Shown: piece after piece, positions 8,417 to 17,002 of the stretch | How the letters are laid out: each line of letters opens with the position of its first letter | Numbering within the stretch: position 1 is the first letter of the stretch | From: VXYL01 sp965199915 | GTDB taxonomy: Bacteria > Pseudomonadota > Gammaproteobacteria > Pseudomonadales > Azotimanducaceae | Direction of reading: 5' to 3' | NCBI GenBank assembly: GCA_965199915.1 | Contig: OZ241348.1 | Coordinates: 1-64,000 of the forward strand | DNA: 64,000 nt | Notes under the pieces: generated by a model | The model's input: the letters and a program-made list of their open reading frames with translations, nothing else | What the model was told of the DNA's origin: nothing | The model's database searches: none | Program-made: the position numbers and the translations under genes

Positions 8417-9937
8417 ATGAAAACGCAAGACAGGTTCGCAAGACGAATCGGCGAATACGCCTTGGGCGCCGCGGGGGTCGCCTTGCTCTTGGCGGCGGGC
8501 GCATGCGAGCAGGGCGCCGCCAATTCGACTGAAACGCCCGCCGCGGCCGCTGACGAACACTGGAAGCTCGTGCGGGCGTACATAGACACGGACACCGCGT
8601 GGCACGCCCTCGACAACGAAATCCGCGCATCCGAAGACTCGGCCGAGGAGAAACAGCGCCGTTACAGGGAGGAGCGCGGGGAGCATCCGGACATCACGCT
8701 GGCCGTCGGCGCGGCGAAGGCCATCTTGGCGACGGAGGGCCATCCCCAACTGGCCGCGGCGGCCGAGTTCCTGATGGAACACACACGGAAGACCGAGCGC
8801 GCCGAGCTGGGCGCGGAAGCGCTGGCCAAAGTGGTGGGGCCGGATTGGCGCCAAGTGCAAGATCACTTGGCCGCGGCGAAGGACTGGAACGATCGCATGG
8901 CGGCCATCGCCAAGGAGGCGTCCAGCAAGGAAGAGCGGAAACGCCGCCAAGCCGAACTGGGCGACCCTCCTAAGCCGCTGCGCGCCATTGCGGCGGCGCT
9001 CGCGATCTTGGACACCTCCGACCACGGCGAACGCCGCGCCGCCGCCGAGTTCCTGATCAACGACTTGCCGAGAACGACGCCAAACGCCTCGGCGTACGTT
9101 TATCGCGGGGCCAAGGCCCTGTGGACGCTGTTTCCGGATTACGACAACTGGCCGACCGTCTTGGGTGCGCTGGACAAGGGCCGCTACACGGTCGACGAGG
9201 AAGTTGACGCCTTCATCGAAGAGATCGGCAACGAGGCCGCGGATCCGCTGGCGCGCGCCACGGCTCGGTACTACTTGGCCAAGGGTCTCATGCGCGCCGC
9301 CGACAATTTCTCGGCCACGTCGGAAGATCGCGCGGTGTTCCGGGAACGGGCCCTTGCGGCCGTGACCGGTCTCAGCGCCGGCGTGGAAGACGCGGAGCTG
9401 CTCGACCCGCGCGTGTACGGCGACGACGGCGAGCCGGAACCTCGCCCGATGGCGGAAGTGGAGGCCAGTTTGGTGCATCGCATCAACCACACCATGGTGG
9501 GCCGCACGTTGCCCGAAGTTGCCGCGACACGGCTCGACGGCACCAAGGACACCTTGGGCACTTACGCCGGCAAGGTTGTGCTCATCGACTTCTGGGCCAC
9601 CTGGTGCGGCCCCTGCGTGGCCGCGTTGCCGGAGCTCCGCAAGTTGGTCGACGACCTGCCGGCCGAGCGGTTCGCGCTGCTCTCGGTAAGCGTCGACGAG
9701 GATGTGGAGACCGTCACGGCGTTCCAGAAGGACGAACCCATGCCGTGGGTCAATTGGCATGTGGGCGAGAAGAGCGAGCTTGCCGAGCTTTGGGATGTGC
9801 GCGCCTTTCCCACCTATGTGCTGGTTGACGACCAAGGCGTGATCTTGGCCCGAACCAACCACCTCACCGACGAGTTCACGGCCTTGATCCAAGAGCGCGG
9901 GACGTTCCAAGGAAACACCGGTGGCACCGAGGTTTGA
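8417..9937 (+). CDS. Lipoprotein with C-terminal thioredoxin-like (TlpA) domain
   Basis: A 506-residue exported protein. ATG 8417 is preceded by GGAG six bases upstream; a second ATG at 8405 lacks such a site. Residues about 16-32 are a signal peptide with a lipobox (LLLAAGAC), so it should be membrane-tethered in the periplasm. Residues about 45-340 are helical, charged and unassigned. The last 150 residues are a thioredoxin fold of the TlpA/ResA kind: VVLIDFWATWCGPCVAALPEL carries the CxxC, and AFPTYVLVDDQG contains the cis-Pro. A disulfide reductase role in protein or cytochrome maturation is likely for the family. The large N-terminal part is unusual and may bind a partner. It lies just right of the IS. 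Confidence 0.82.
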   Translation: MKTQDRFARRIGEYALGAAGVALLLAAGACEQGAANSTETPAAAADEHWKLVRAYIDTDTAWHALDNEIRASEDSAEEKQRRYREERGEHPDITLAVGAAKAILATEGHPQLAAAAEFLMEHTRKTERAELGAEALAKVVGPDWRQVQDHLAAAKDWNDRMAAIAKEASSKEERKRRQAELGDPPKPLRAIAAALAILDTSDHGERRAAAEFLINDLPRTTPNASAYVYRGAKALWTLFPDYDNWPTVLGALDKGRYTVDEEVDAFIEEIGNEAADPLARATARYYLAKGLMRAADNFSATSEDRAVFRERALAAVTGLSAGVEDAELLDPRVYGDDGEPEPRPMAEVEASLVHRINHTMVGRTLPEVAATRLDGTKDTLGTYAGKVVLIDFWATWCGPCVAALPELRKLVDDLPAERFALLSVSVDEDVETVTAFQKDEPMPWVNWHVGEKSELAELWDVRAFPTYVLVDDQGVILARTNHLTDEFTALIQERGTFQGNTGGTEV

Positions 9938-10017
9938 CCGGGGGCGGGGCGCGGGCCGCGCACTTGGCGAGGCGGGACGCCAACGACAACCAGCAAGGAA
10001 GCAAGGAGGGATCGCGC

Positions 10018-10638
10018 ATGCCGCGTAACACAACCAATCGTCTCGGCGTGGTCGTCGCGGCTGCGGGTTGCGCGGTGATCGCCTGGGGCCACGACAAAGC
10101 GGACGCTCCCCATGTGCGCTGCGCTTCGGACGGCAGCGACACGTTGATCTGCCTCTACGAGAGGCACCCCACCGGTACCACGAGGCCAAGTCGCGCGGGC
10201 TACGCGGACAAGGGGCGGTATGTTCTCTCCTGCCCCAGTGCGGTGGGTTCCGACGGTCGAACGTTCACCACCGAGATGTGCCGCGCCGGCACCGGCACCA
10301 AGACGTCCTTCCAATGCTGGACGGCTTCGCGCCGCGACACTTGGTTGGCGGCGGACGACGCGAACACCGCAACGGAAAGAGAGGCGCCGACGCAGGTGCG
10401 TTCCTTCCAAGGTTCCGGCCTGCAGGAGACGCTGCTCAGGGTGCTTGCCAATCCCGCCTCCGTCGGCCGCCCGCACTTCGTGGCGCAGGACGACGCCACG
10501 GCCGACGACATCGGCGCATACGCGAACACCTGCGGACTGGCCACGGCCGGCGCCTTGACCTCGCAGGATGTTGTCAACCTGCTGCCGACCCTGGCCGTTT
10601 TCGGCACACCGCGCACACCGCCACCGCAACGCCAATAA
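10018..10638 (+). CDS. Exported Cys-rich hypothetical protein
   Basis: A 206-residue protein with no family I recognise. ATG 10018 follows a near-perfect AAGGAGG spaced seven bases. Residues about 8-23 (LGVVVAAAGCAVIAWG) form a signal peptide or membrane anchor. The mature part has six cysteines, at VRCASD, LICLYE, LSCPSA, EMCRAG, FQCWTA and NTCGLA, suggesting disulfides in the periplasm. The spacing matches no standard haem or metal motif. It follows the TlpA-like lipoprotein by 80 bp on the same strand, so the thioredoxin could act on it; that is only inference. Confidence 0.7.
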   Translation: MPRNTTNRLGVVVAAAGCAVIAWGHDKADAPHVRCASDGSDTLICLYERHPTGTTRPSRAGYADKGRYVLSCPSAVGSDGRTFTTEMCRAGTGTKTSFQCWTASRRDTWLAADDANTATEREAPTQVRSFQGSGLQETLLRVLANPASVGRPHFVAQDDATADDIGAYANTCGLATAGALTSQDVVNLLPTLAVFGTPRTPPPQRQ

Positions 10639-10665
10639 CGGGCTCGCACCATGCGGGAGCTGCCT

Positions 10666-10893
10666 ATGCACGAGCGCGTGCGGCGTCTAGTGGATGCCGG
10701 GCGCCGCGATGATGCGGCACCCGCTGGCGATGATGGCGGCGAGCTGTTGTATCGACTGTGCTTGGGCTGCTCGCAAGTGCTCGATGCCCGGCCCGACGGC
10801 GATGCCGTGCGGCGGCATCGGGAACCACCGGCGCCCGACTACCGTGGCATTTGGGCCCGCCTCAACCGGCAATGGCGCGACCGGAACGCGTAA
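10666..10893 (+). CDS. Small hypothetical protein, possible partner of the next gene
   Basis: A 75-residue protein (MHERVRRLVDAGRRDD...). ATG 10666 has GGGAG six bases upstream; an in-frame ATG at 10651 lacks a good site. It contains a LCLGC motif and a C-terminal GIWARLNRQWRDRNA that looks helical. Its last 22 bp overlap the start of the nucleotidyltransferase gene, which points to translational coupling. That arrangement is typical of antitoxin/toxin pairs, but I recognise no known antitoxin fold. Confidence 0.5.
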   Translation: MHERVRRLVDAGRRDDAAPAGDDGGELLYRLCLGCSQVLDARPDGDAVRRHREPPAPDYRGIWARLNRQWRDRNA

Positions 10894-11444
10894 CGCCGCC
10901 CGAACTGGCTGTGGCAGTCTCGCAGATGCTAACGGCGGCCGGCATAGCGCACGCTGTTGGGGGCGCGTTGGCGCTCGGCTTCTATGCGGCACCGCGCGCC
11001 ACCTTTGACGTCGACTTGAACATCTTCGTGGATGCCGACGATCCATGCAACGCGCTTGACGCGTTGCGTGCTGGCGGTGTCGAGATTGAACCGGGTGCTG
11101 TGCGGACAATTGCCGACCGCGGCGATCTCTTCGTGGAGCATGGCGGCTGTCGACTGGACTTGTTCTTCAGTTCCATCCCGCTGCAGCACCGTGCGGCGCA
11201 ACGCACCCGCGAGGTCGAACTGTTGGGAACAAGCGTGCCGATTCTCTCTGCCGAGGACATGGTTGTTCTCAAGCTGCTGTTCAACCGCCACAAGGACATC
11301 GTTGACATCGAGCACCTCGTTGCCGCTGTTGGTAGCGAACTCGACCGCGCATACGTTCGCTCGGCGTTGACCGAGTGTGTGGGAGAAGACGATCTTCGCG
11401 TGGCCACCTTGGAGCGTCTCTTCGGGAACTCCGACTGCCAGTGA
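10872..11444 (+). CDS. Nucleotidyltransferase-like protein (DUF6036/AbiEii-like)
   Basis: A 190-residue protein from ATG 10872. The core has AHAVGGALALGFYAAPRATFDVDLNIF, with a GG-x-A-L-x-x-Y segment and a DVDL acidic pair typical of minimal nucleotidyltransferases, then CRLDLFF with a third Asp and LSAEDMVVLKLLFNRHKDIVDIEHL. This layout recalls DUF6036 and AbiEii-type proteins, some of which are toxins that modify tRNA or other nucleic acid. The upstream small gene overlaps it by 22 bp, so a toxin-antitoxin pair is possible. I cannot tell from sequence whether it is a toxin or a housekeeping enzyme. Confidence 0.7.
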   Translation: MARPERVTPPELAVAVSQMLTAAGIAHAVGGALALGFYAAPRATFDVDLNIFVDADDPCNALDALRAGGVEIEPGAVRTIADRGDLFVEHGGCRLDLFFSSIPLQHRAAQRTREVELLGTSVPILSAEDMVVLKLLFNRHKDIVDIEHLVAAVGSELDRAYVRSALTECVGEDDLRVATLERLFGNSDCQ

Positions 11445-11579
11445 CTGCGTCGCGCGGACGCGGTTGCCAGCCGGTCTGCTTCGCGTTTACAAGCCGGTCA
11501 AGCCGGTCTGCTTCGCTTGTTCTTTCGGCGGCTACGGTGGTATGTTCCGCTCGCAACGCCTTCTAAGGAGACTCTCATC

Positions 11580-12047
11580 ATGCGCTTCCACGCCAAGTTC
11601 ACCTTTGCCACGTTTGCCACCTTTGCCGCACTGGCCGTTTTGGTGCCGGCCGGCGCAACGCCAGACGCAGGCGCGTCGCAAGACGTCAACGTCAAGGTCA
11701 GTGTCGTCAACAACACCAACACGCCGGCCGTCGCCAGAGAGCAACCGGGAGGAGGGTGGACCACCGTGTATGCCGAGGGGTACCTGAGTGTTGAATGCGG
11801 CGGCGCTGCGCAAGAGGTCGGTATCGACACGCTCCGCATGAATTGCTCGACGACGGACACCGAGTCGTTCAATGTGAGGTACAACGTCGTTGGCTTCAGC
11901 GGCACCGCCACGATCCACTGCGACTCCGACGACACCCACTTCACCGACGACAGCGAGGTCACGCTGACCTTCAGCGGCAGCGGGGCGGCGGTCACCTTTA
12001 CCCAATCCTGCACGAATGCGTCGAGTGCGGGGACCGGCACGGGATAA
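11580..12047 (+). CDS. Exported hypothetical protein
   Basis: A 155-residue protein. ATG 11580 has AAGGAG eleven bases upstream. A signal peptide covers about residues 1-26 (repeated FATFA, then LAVLVPAGA). The mature part is rich in Ser, Thr, Asp and Val, with alternating polar/hydrophobic stretches (VNVKVSVVNN, VTLTFSGSGAAVTF), and has four cysteines. It resembles a small secreted beta-sandwich, but I cannot name a family. Upstream, 11469-11515 carries a 16-bp direct repeat, AGCCGGTCTGCTTCGC. Downstream it abuts a REP-like repeat that the second IS has split. Confidence 0.65.
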   Translation: MRFHAKFTFATFATFAALAVLVPAGATPDAGASQDVNVKVSVVNNTNTPAVAREQPGGGWTTVYAEGYLSVECGGAAQEVGIDTLRMNCSTTDTESFNVRYNVVGFSGTATIHCDSDDTHFTDDSEVTLTFSGSGAAVTFTQSCTNASSAGTGTG

Positions 12048-12050
12048 GCC

Positions 12051-12080
12051 AAGCAAACTCGAACGAGCTCGCAGGGCGCG
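12051..12080 (+). repeat. REP-like repeat, copy 1 (interrupted by an IS)
   Basis: AGCAAACTCGAACGAGCTCG followed by CAGGGCGCG is a partial copy of a repeat also seen at 13362-13400 and 21142-21180. The ISAs1 element at 12081 inserted in it and duplicated its last 9-10 bases. Confidence 0.65.
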
Positions 12081-13310
12081 CAGGGCAATCGCATTTGGAT
12101 TAGGTGGGGCGGCACGGAGAGCGGGGATGGTGCAGAATAGGCGTCTCGATCCAAGGAGGGAGAGACGGAATGCGGGAACTTCTGTTTGTTTTTCAAGAAG
12201 TTGAGGACCCTAGGCGAGGCAACGCCAAGCGCCACGACCTGCACGAGATGCTGGTGATCGCGCTGCTGTCGATGCTCACGGGCGGACGCACATGCGTCGA
12301 GATGGAGGACTACGGATGCGCCGCGGAGCGGTGGCTGCGGACGTTTCTGGCGCTGAGGAACGGGATTCCGAGCCACGACACGTTCTCGCGGCTGTTCAGA
12401 CTGTTGAACCCGGCGGGTCTTCAGACGGCGCTGCTGCGCCTGGCGCAGGACTGGGCGGACCGGCTCGGCGGCGTGATCGCGGTGGACGGCAAGGTGCTGC
12501 GGCGGTCGTTCGAGGACGCCTCGGAACGGTCGCCGACGCACCTTCTGCAAGCGTTCGCGGCGGAGTCGAAGCTGACGCTGGCGCAGATGGAGGTGGACGG
12601 CAAGTCGAACGAGATCCCGGCGCTGCCGAAGCTGCTGGAGCTGGTGGACGTGAGGGGGCGGACGGTGACGGCGGACGCGCTGCGCGCGCAGCGCGGGACG
12701 GCGGCGGCGATCGTGGCCAAGGGCGGCGACTACGCGCTGGCGCTGAAGGGCAACCAGGGGACGCTGCGCGCGGACGTGGAGGAGTACTTGGACAACCCGC
12801 CCGCGTCGGCGAAACTCCTGTCGCATCAACAGGTTGACAAGGGCCACGGGCGCGTCGAGAAGCGCACGGCGACGGTCTGCCACGACGTCGACTGGCTGCA
12901 AGAGCGCCACGACTGGCCCGGTCTTTCGGCCTTCGGCAAGGTCGTCGCCGAGCGGCATCTCGCCGACGGCTCGGAGAGCGTCGACAGCCGCTACTACCTG
13001 CTCAGCGCCAAGCCCTCGGCGGAGCGCTTCGGGCGCACCGTCCGCTCCCACTGGGCGATCGAGAACGGCCTGCACTGGGTGCTCGACGTGTCGATGGACG
13101 AAGACCAGGCGCGCAACCGCAAGGGCAACTCCGCCGCCTGTCTGGCGGTGGTCCGCCGGCTGGCCCTGAACATCGTGCGGATGCATCCCGACAAGCGGTC
13201 CATCCGCCGCAAGTTCACCCGCGCCCAGCGCGACGACAACTTCCTGCTCGACATGATCCGGCGCATCCGCAAGCGCGAGTAGGCGCGGGATTCCAAATGC
13301 GATTGCCCTG
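12081..13310 (+). mobile_element. ISAs1-family insertion sequence
   Basis: A complete 1230-bp element. The ends are perfect 19-bp inverted repeats, CAGGGCAATCGCATTTGGA at 12081-12099 and its complement at 13292-13310. CAGGGCGCG at 12072-12080 is repeated at 13311-13319 as the target duplication; it becomes 10 bp if the shared G is counted. Both the CAGGGC ends and duplication length are as expected for ISAs1. Confidence 0.93.
12170..13282 (+). CDS. ISAs1 family transposase
   Basis: A 370-residue protein from ATG 12170 (MRELLFVFQEVEDPRRGNAK), the usual ISAs1 start. Visible motifs are AVDGKVLRRSF (first Asp), VTADALRAQ (second Asp, DAxxxQ), ALKGNQGTL and SHWAIENGLHWVLDVSMDED (catalytic Glu). 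Length and motif order match the family. The frame is open further upstream but that part lies in the inverted repeat. It has no frameshift and is probably active. Confidence 0.94.
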   Translation: MRELLFVFQEVEDPRRGNAKRHDLHEMLVIALLSMLTGGRTCVEMEDYGCAAERWLRTFLALRNGIPSHDTFSRLFRLLNPAGLQTALLRLAQDWADRLGGVIAVDGKVLRRSFEDASERSPTHLLQAFAAESKLTLAQMEVDGKSNEIPALPKLLELVDVRGRTVTADALRAQRGTAAAIVAKGGDYALALKGNQGTLRADVEEYLDNPPASAKLLSHQQVDKGHGRVEKRTATVCHDVDWLQERHDWPGLSAFGKVVAERHLADGSESVDSRYYLLSAKPSAERFGRTVRSHWAIENGLHWVLDVSMDEDQARNRKGNSAACLAVVRRLALNIVRMHPDKRSIRRKFTRAQRDDNFLLDMIRRIRKRE

Positions 13311-13361
13311 CAGGGCGCGCGAAGACCCTTACAAAGGCGTCAAAATTGGCGCACAGCACCC

Positions 13362-13400
13362 GAGTTTGCGAAGCAAACTCCAACGCGCCCGCAGGGTGCG
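13362..13400 (+). repeat. REP-like repeat, copy 2
   Basis: It opens with a perfect palindrome, GAGTTTGCGAAGCAAACTC (8-bp stem, 3-base loop), followed by CAACGCGCCCGCAGGGTGCG. It lies just past the stop of the TadG-like gene, so the hairpin might also serve that gene as a terminator. No T-run follows. Confidence 0.7.
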
Positions 13401-13406
13401 CCGCGC

Positions 13407-16085
13407 CTAGTTCAAGAACCGCAGATTGCGCTCCACGCGGAAGATGCGCTCGAAGGCGCTGCTCAGATCTTGTTGCGTGGGGGTCGCGAACACCTCGTCC
13501 ACGTCCGCGTCGCCGCCGGCCTTGTCGATGCACTGTTCGAGCACGTTGAACCGGGTGCGGTTCGCCTCGCTGGGTTCATTGTCCAGAAACACCACGTGAA
13601 TGCGGACGTCGCGCTCCCCAGCCAGGCGGCATGCGTCCAGCAGCCAGTCGTCAAGAACCGACTGCTGTTTGCTTTGCGTGCCCTTCGGGGTGTCCGTCCA
13701 AGTGGCGTCGCGGGTGAAAGGCGCCACGCCGGCCACCGGCGCGCCGCCCACTTGCACGAGGTCGTCCGGCCTTCCGTAGGGCGAGAAGCCCAGCCCGCGC
13801 CGGCAGATGTGGTCGTTGTGCATGGGCCGGCCGCCGAAGCCGAACTTGTTGCCCGTCTGTTCCACGGTCATGAGACGGTCCACCGCGTGAACCGATTGGA
13901 TGAAGCCATCGCCGCGGAACAGCTGCCACGGCGAGAAGCCCGTCAACGTCGTCTTCCACGCGGTTTTCTGCGCGTTGCTGGCAGCCGGAGTGCCTAGATT
14001 CATCACATAGTCGAACGTGTCCACCAGATGGTCGAGCCCGGCGTCCGTGAAGGTGCCGGTGCCGCTGTCCACATAGGCGGAGAAGCGGTTGTTGAACGTG
14101 CTCGCGGTGCCGTCCGCCATGGCGTCGCCATAGCGGCTGGTGAAGCCATTGAAGCGTGTGCAAGCCGATGCGTCGGAATAGGACGCGTAACCGGCCGTCA
14201 TGCTCGGATTGGCCCGGGTCGCGGTGCCGCGTGCCGCAATGCGGCCCCGCATCGCCCGGGTGGCGTAGTTGTAACCGTCGGTGATGAGCACGATCACTTT
14301 CTTGAGGTTCGGATCGCAGTGGCTGCCCGTCTCGCCCTCGGCGCACGCCGCCACGGGCCGCGCCTGATTGTTCGCGTCCTTGGCCGTCCAAACGTCCTGC
14401 CACAGTGGCGAGACGGCGCGCAGCCCCCACACGACCCCCAAGTGGAGAAAAGTCTGCCCCACGCGGCCGGCGTGCCTGGGGATGACCTCCATGTCGTCGA
14501 ACGCCTGGCCCACCACCGTCGCGTCGTCGGAGAGCGGCAAGATCGCCTGATCCGGGCAGGAGGAGCCGCCATCGTCGCCGCCGACTTCGCTGCGCGCGGA
14601 CCAGTCGTTGAAGCCGGAGAGCCGATCCACGGTGTTGGTGAGGCGGCTGACCGTTAGCGTGTGCGTCGTGGCTGCCGCGCTGGTGCGCGTGGCGTCATCC
14701 AGCATCTCCGCCATCACCGCGTGCAATTGGCCATCGGCGTTGCGGGCGATGCGCGAGTCCGGCCACGAGTAGGCGGTGAAACGGCTGTTCGGATCGTCGG
14801 CGTCCGGCGGCGCGTCGGAGAGGTGCAGCGGCTCGTTCGTGAGCGCGGTCCGCGCCGGCGTCCATTTGGCCGCGTCGGCCCGCGCCGGCCAGTTGCTCGC
14901 CGCCGGAGCGTTCGCGTCCCAGGTGGAGGGGCGGGCGTCCTCGTCCCAATAAGCGCCCCAGCGGGCCATTACGCAGCCGTTCCACACGTCCACTCCTTCC
15001 ACTTGCCACTTGCCGAAGTCGTTGTCGGTGTCCGAGTCGGAGTCGTTGCAGTTCCGATTCCGGTTCGAGCACAACATGGGCGCTTGATCCTTGACGTCGA
15101 TGGAGTCCGTGCGGCCGCGGAGATCCCAGTCCGCCGTGGTCGTCCAAGTGGAGCGCGCGTTGCCGTCCGCGTCCTGGCTGCCGAGGATGAAGTTCGGCAG
15201 CGTGCGCGCCTGCAACGGCCCCATGTTGTTGCCCGTGCCGTAGGAGTGAAACGTGTCCACCCAGTGGTGCGAGCTGGAGCGGGCGGTGTCCGTGTCGATG
15301 GCGTCGCCAATCAACATGCGTGCGTAGCGGCGCTTGCCCACGGTGTCCCCGGCGCCGGACGTGTCGGCCACGTTCACGGCCGAACCGAACGGCAGCACGG
15401 CCACCGCCATCGAGCCGGGGTCGCTTGCCGCCCGGTCGCTCAAAACCTGCTCGATGACGTCCGCCGCGCTCTTGAGCGCGTCGATGCGCTTTGGGCCGTT
15501 GCTGCCGCCGCCCGAGTCCCGCATGCGGCGGCTCATTGAATAGGTGACATCGGCCGCCACCGCCACTTCGTAGCGATCGGTGAGGAGCTGCACCGCAACG
15601 GTCTGCGTCGGCAGGTTGGTTGTTCCCTGTTGGTTGGTGTTGGCGCCGAAAAGCCTGTTGAAGAAGAACTGCGCCTGGCCGCCGACGGAGATGCGCGTGA
15701 TGCGCGATGTGGCCTCGTGCGTCACGGTTACGTCGTCATCCTCCACGTCGATCTGCGGCAGCAGACCGTCCAGGAACTTCGCCACGCGGTCCTTGATTGT
15801 CGCTTCGGTGGCGGCTCGAGTGTCCGGATCGTTGAGCCGGTCGAGCAGTTGGCCGACCGCCGACACGCTGGCGCGCAACGCCGCTCGGATCTCCTCCTGC
15901 TGGGCTTCGCGCCACGCGAAGTTGGTCATCATGCCGCCGACGCTGGTCAGCAATGTCAACGCGGCGACGCCAACATAAAGCACGGCGCCGCCGCGCCGGC
16001 AAGCGCCAAACCCCCGCAAAGCGCGCGCCAGAGAGTGGCAGCGCGTCCGCGCGTTCGAGAGCAAAGATCGCACCGCCACCTTCAC
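13407..16085 (-). CDS. TadG-like protein with a von Willebrand factor A domain
   Basis: A large protein of 892 residues. GTG 16085 overlaps the TadF-like stop by four bases (GTGA), so it is translationally coupled. Residues about 20-55 include RRGGAVLYVGVAALTLLTSVGG, a membrane segment of the Tad pseudopilin/TadG type. From about 170 a VWA-like domain starts at VAVAADVTYSMSRRM (metal-site Asp and Ser). It resumes after a long insertion at VIVLITDGYNYATRAM. The insertion is rich in Asp, Asn and Trp. TadG proteins are thought to sit in the envelope and help assemble or anchor Flp pili. This one is longer than most, which are around 400-650 residues. The three genes tadE-, tadF- and tadG-like form one operon. 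Confidence 0.8.
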   Translation of the reverse strand: MKVAVRSLLSNARTRCHSLARALRGFGACRRGGAVLYVGVAALTLLTSVGGMMTNFAWREAQQEEIRAALRASVSAVGQLLDRLNDPDTRAATEATIKDRVAKFLDGLLPQIDVEDDDVTVTHEATSRITRISVGGQAQFFFNRLFGANTNQQGTTNLPTQTVAVQLLTDRYEVAVAADVTYSMSRRMRDSGGGSNGPKRIDALKSAADVIEQVLSDRAASDPGSMAVAVLPFGSAVNVADTSGAGDTVGKRRYARMLIGDAIDTDTARSSSHHWVDTFHSYGTGNNMGPLQARTLPNFILGSQDADGNARSTWTTTADWDLRGRTDSIDVKDQAPMLCSNRNRNCNDSDSDTDNDFGKWQVEGVDVWNGCVMARWGAYWDEDARPSTWDANAPAASNWPARADAAKWTPARTALTNEPLHLSDAPPDADDPNSRFTAYSWPDSRIARNADGQLHAVMAEMLDDATRTSAAATTHTLTVSRLTNTVDRLSGFNDWSARSEVGGDDGGSSCPDQAILPLSDDATVVGQAFDDMEVIPRHAGRVGQTFLHLGVVWGLRAVSPLWQDVWTAKDANNQARPVAACAEGETGSHCDPNLKKVIVLITDGYNYATRAMRGRIAARGTATRANPSMTAGYASYSDASACTRFNGFTSRYGDAMADGTASTFNNRFSAYVDSGTGTFTDAGLDHLVDTFDYVMNLGTPAASNAQKTAWKTTLTGFSPWQLFRGDGFIQSVHAVDRLMTVEQTGNKFGFGGRPMHNDHICRRGLGFSPYGRPDDLVQVGGAPVAGVAPFTRDATWTDTPKGTQSKQQSVLDDWLLDACRLAGERDVRIHVVFLDNEPSEANRTRFNVLEQCIDKAGGDADVDEVFATPTQQDLSSAFERIFRVERNLRFLN

Positions 16086-17002
16086 GGCGTCGGAGGCGGT
16101 GTGGCGGGCGCGGGCGGCACGCACCAGGCGCAATCGTCCAGCGCCTCCAACGCACCCCAGGCCACGCGCCGGCGCATGGTGGTGGGCATGCCGAGGGTGC
16201 GCAGGCCGAGGTTGACCAAGGCCCCGCCGCTGAATCCCGTTTCGCTGCCGCGGCCGAAGTGGGCGCAGATCTCCACCACCACCCACCATTCGGTGGGCGT
16301 CAAGGTGCGGCTCACCCAAGCCGACGCGGGCGGCGTCGTGCCGCCAATGGCGGTGCCCTCCTGCGGCAAGACCGGATCGCTCGCGCCAAAGCTGTCGCCC
16401 TCGTTCGCCGGCAGTTGCGACGGCAACCCCGCGCAGTCGCCACCGCCGTTCCACGTCGGAATGGTGGAGGTTGCGTCCGGGTCGGGATTGGGGCGGATCT
16501 CGTTCAGCAGCATCGGCTCGCACCAAGGCAGTTGATCATCGGTGGCCGGATCGCTGTCGTGGTCCCAAGCCGTGTCGCAGTCGCGCCCAGCGGAGTTCGT
16601 CGCTTCCACCACCGGCGGCCCGGTCTGATCACGCAGCCGCGTCACCACGACGACGCGCATGGTGCCGGCGCTGCGCCGCGCCAGCCGGTTCATCGCCGCC
16701 CGCACGGCGCTCCCCACCGCCTGCTCGTTCGCCCAGTCGTCGCCGCCGGCGATCAACTCCGCCACCGCGTACTGTTCCCTCGCGATGTCCGTGCGAAAAG
16801 CGGTGAAGGCGCGCAGGTCCCAAAGCGCGGCCATCAGCAGCACCACGAAGGGCGCGATGGCGATCAGTTCCACCGCAGCCGCGCCGCCGTGGCGGGTTGA
16901 TCCAACGCCGAGCCCCGGCGCGGCGCTTCGCACCCCCGCCCGCGACCGTCGGCGCGGCGTCCGCGCAACCGCCGGCCCGCTGCATGCGCCGCTGGCGTTC
17001 AT
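16082..17002 (-). CDS. TadF/TadE-like pseudopilin
   Basis: A 306-residue protein. ATG 17002 overlaps the stop of the preceding TadE-like gene as ATGA. After a basic leader of about 43 residues comes RHGGAAAVELIAIAPFVVLL, a pseudopilin-type cleavage and membrane segment with the conserved Glu five residues past the Gly. The C-terminal 250 residues are exported, with WD/Cys-rich parts. TadE/TadF pseudopilins are processed by the TadV peptidase and needed for Flp pilus formation. No peptidase gene is present in the window. Confidence 0.8.
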   Translation of the reverse strand: MNASGACSGPAVARTPRRRSRAGVRSAAPGLGVGSTRHGGAAAVELIAIAPFVVLLMAALWDLRAFTAFRTDIAREQYAVAELIAGGDDWANEQAVGSAVRAAMNRLARRSAGTMRVVVVTRLRDQTGPPVVEATNSAGRDCDTAWDHDSDPATDDQLPWCEPMLLNEIRPNPDPDATSTIPTWNGGGDCAGLPSQLPANEGDSFGASDPVLPQEGTAIGGTTPPASAWVSRTLTPTEWWVVVEICAHFGRGSETGFSGGALVNLGLRTLGMPTTMRRRVAWGALEALDDCAWCVPPAPATPPPTP

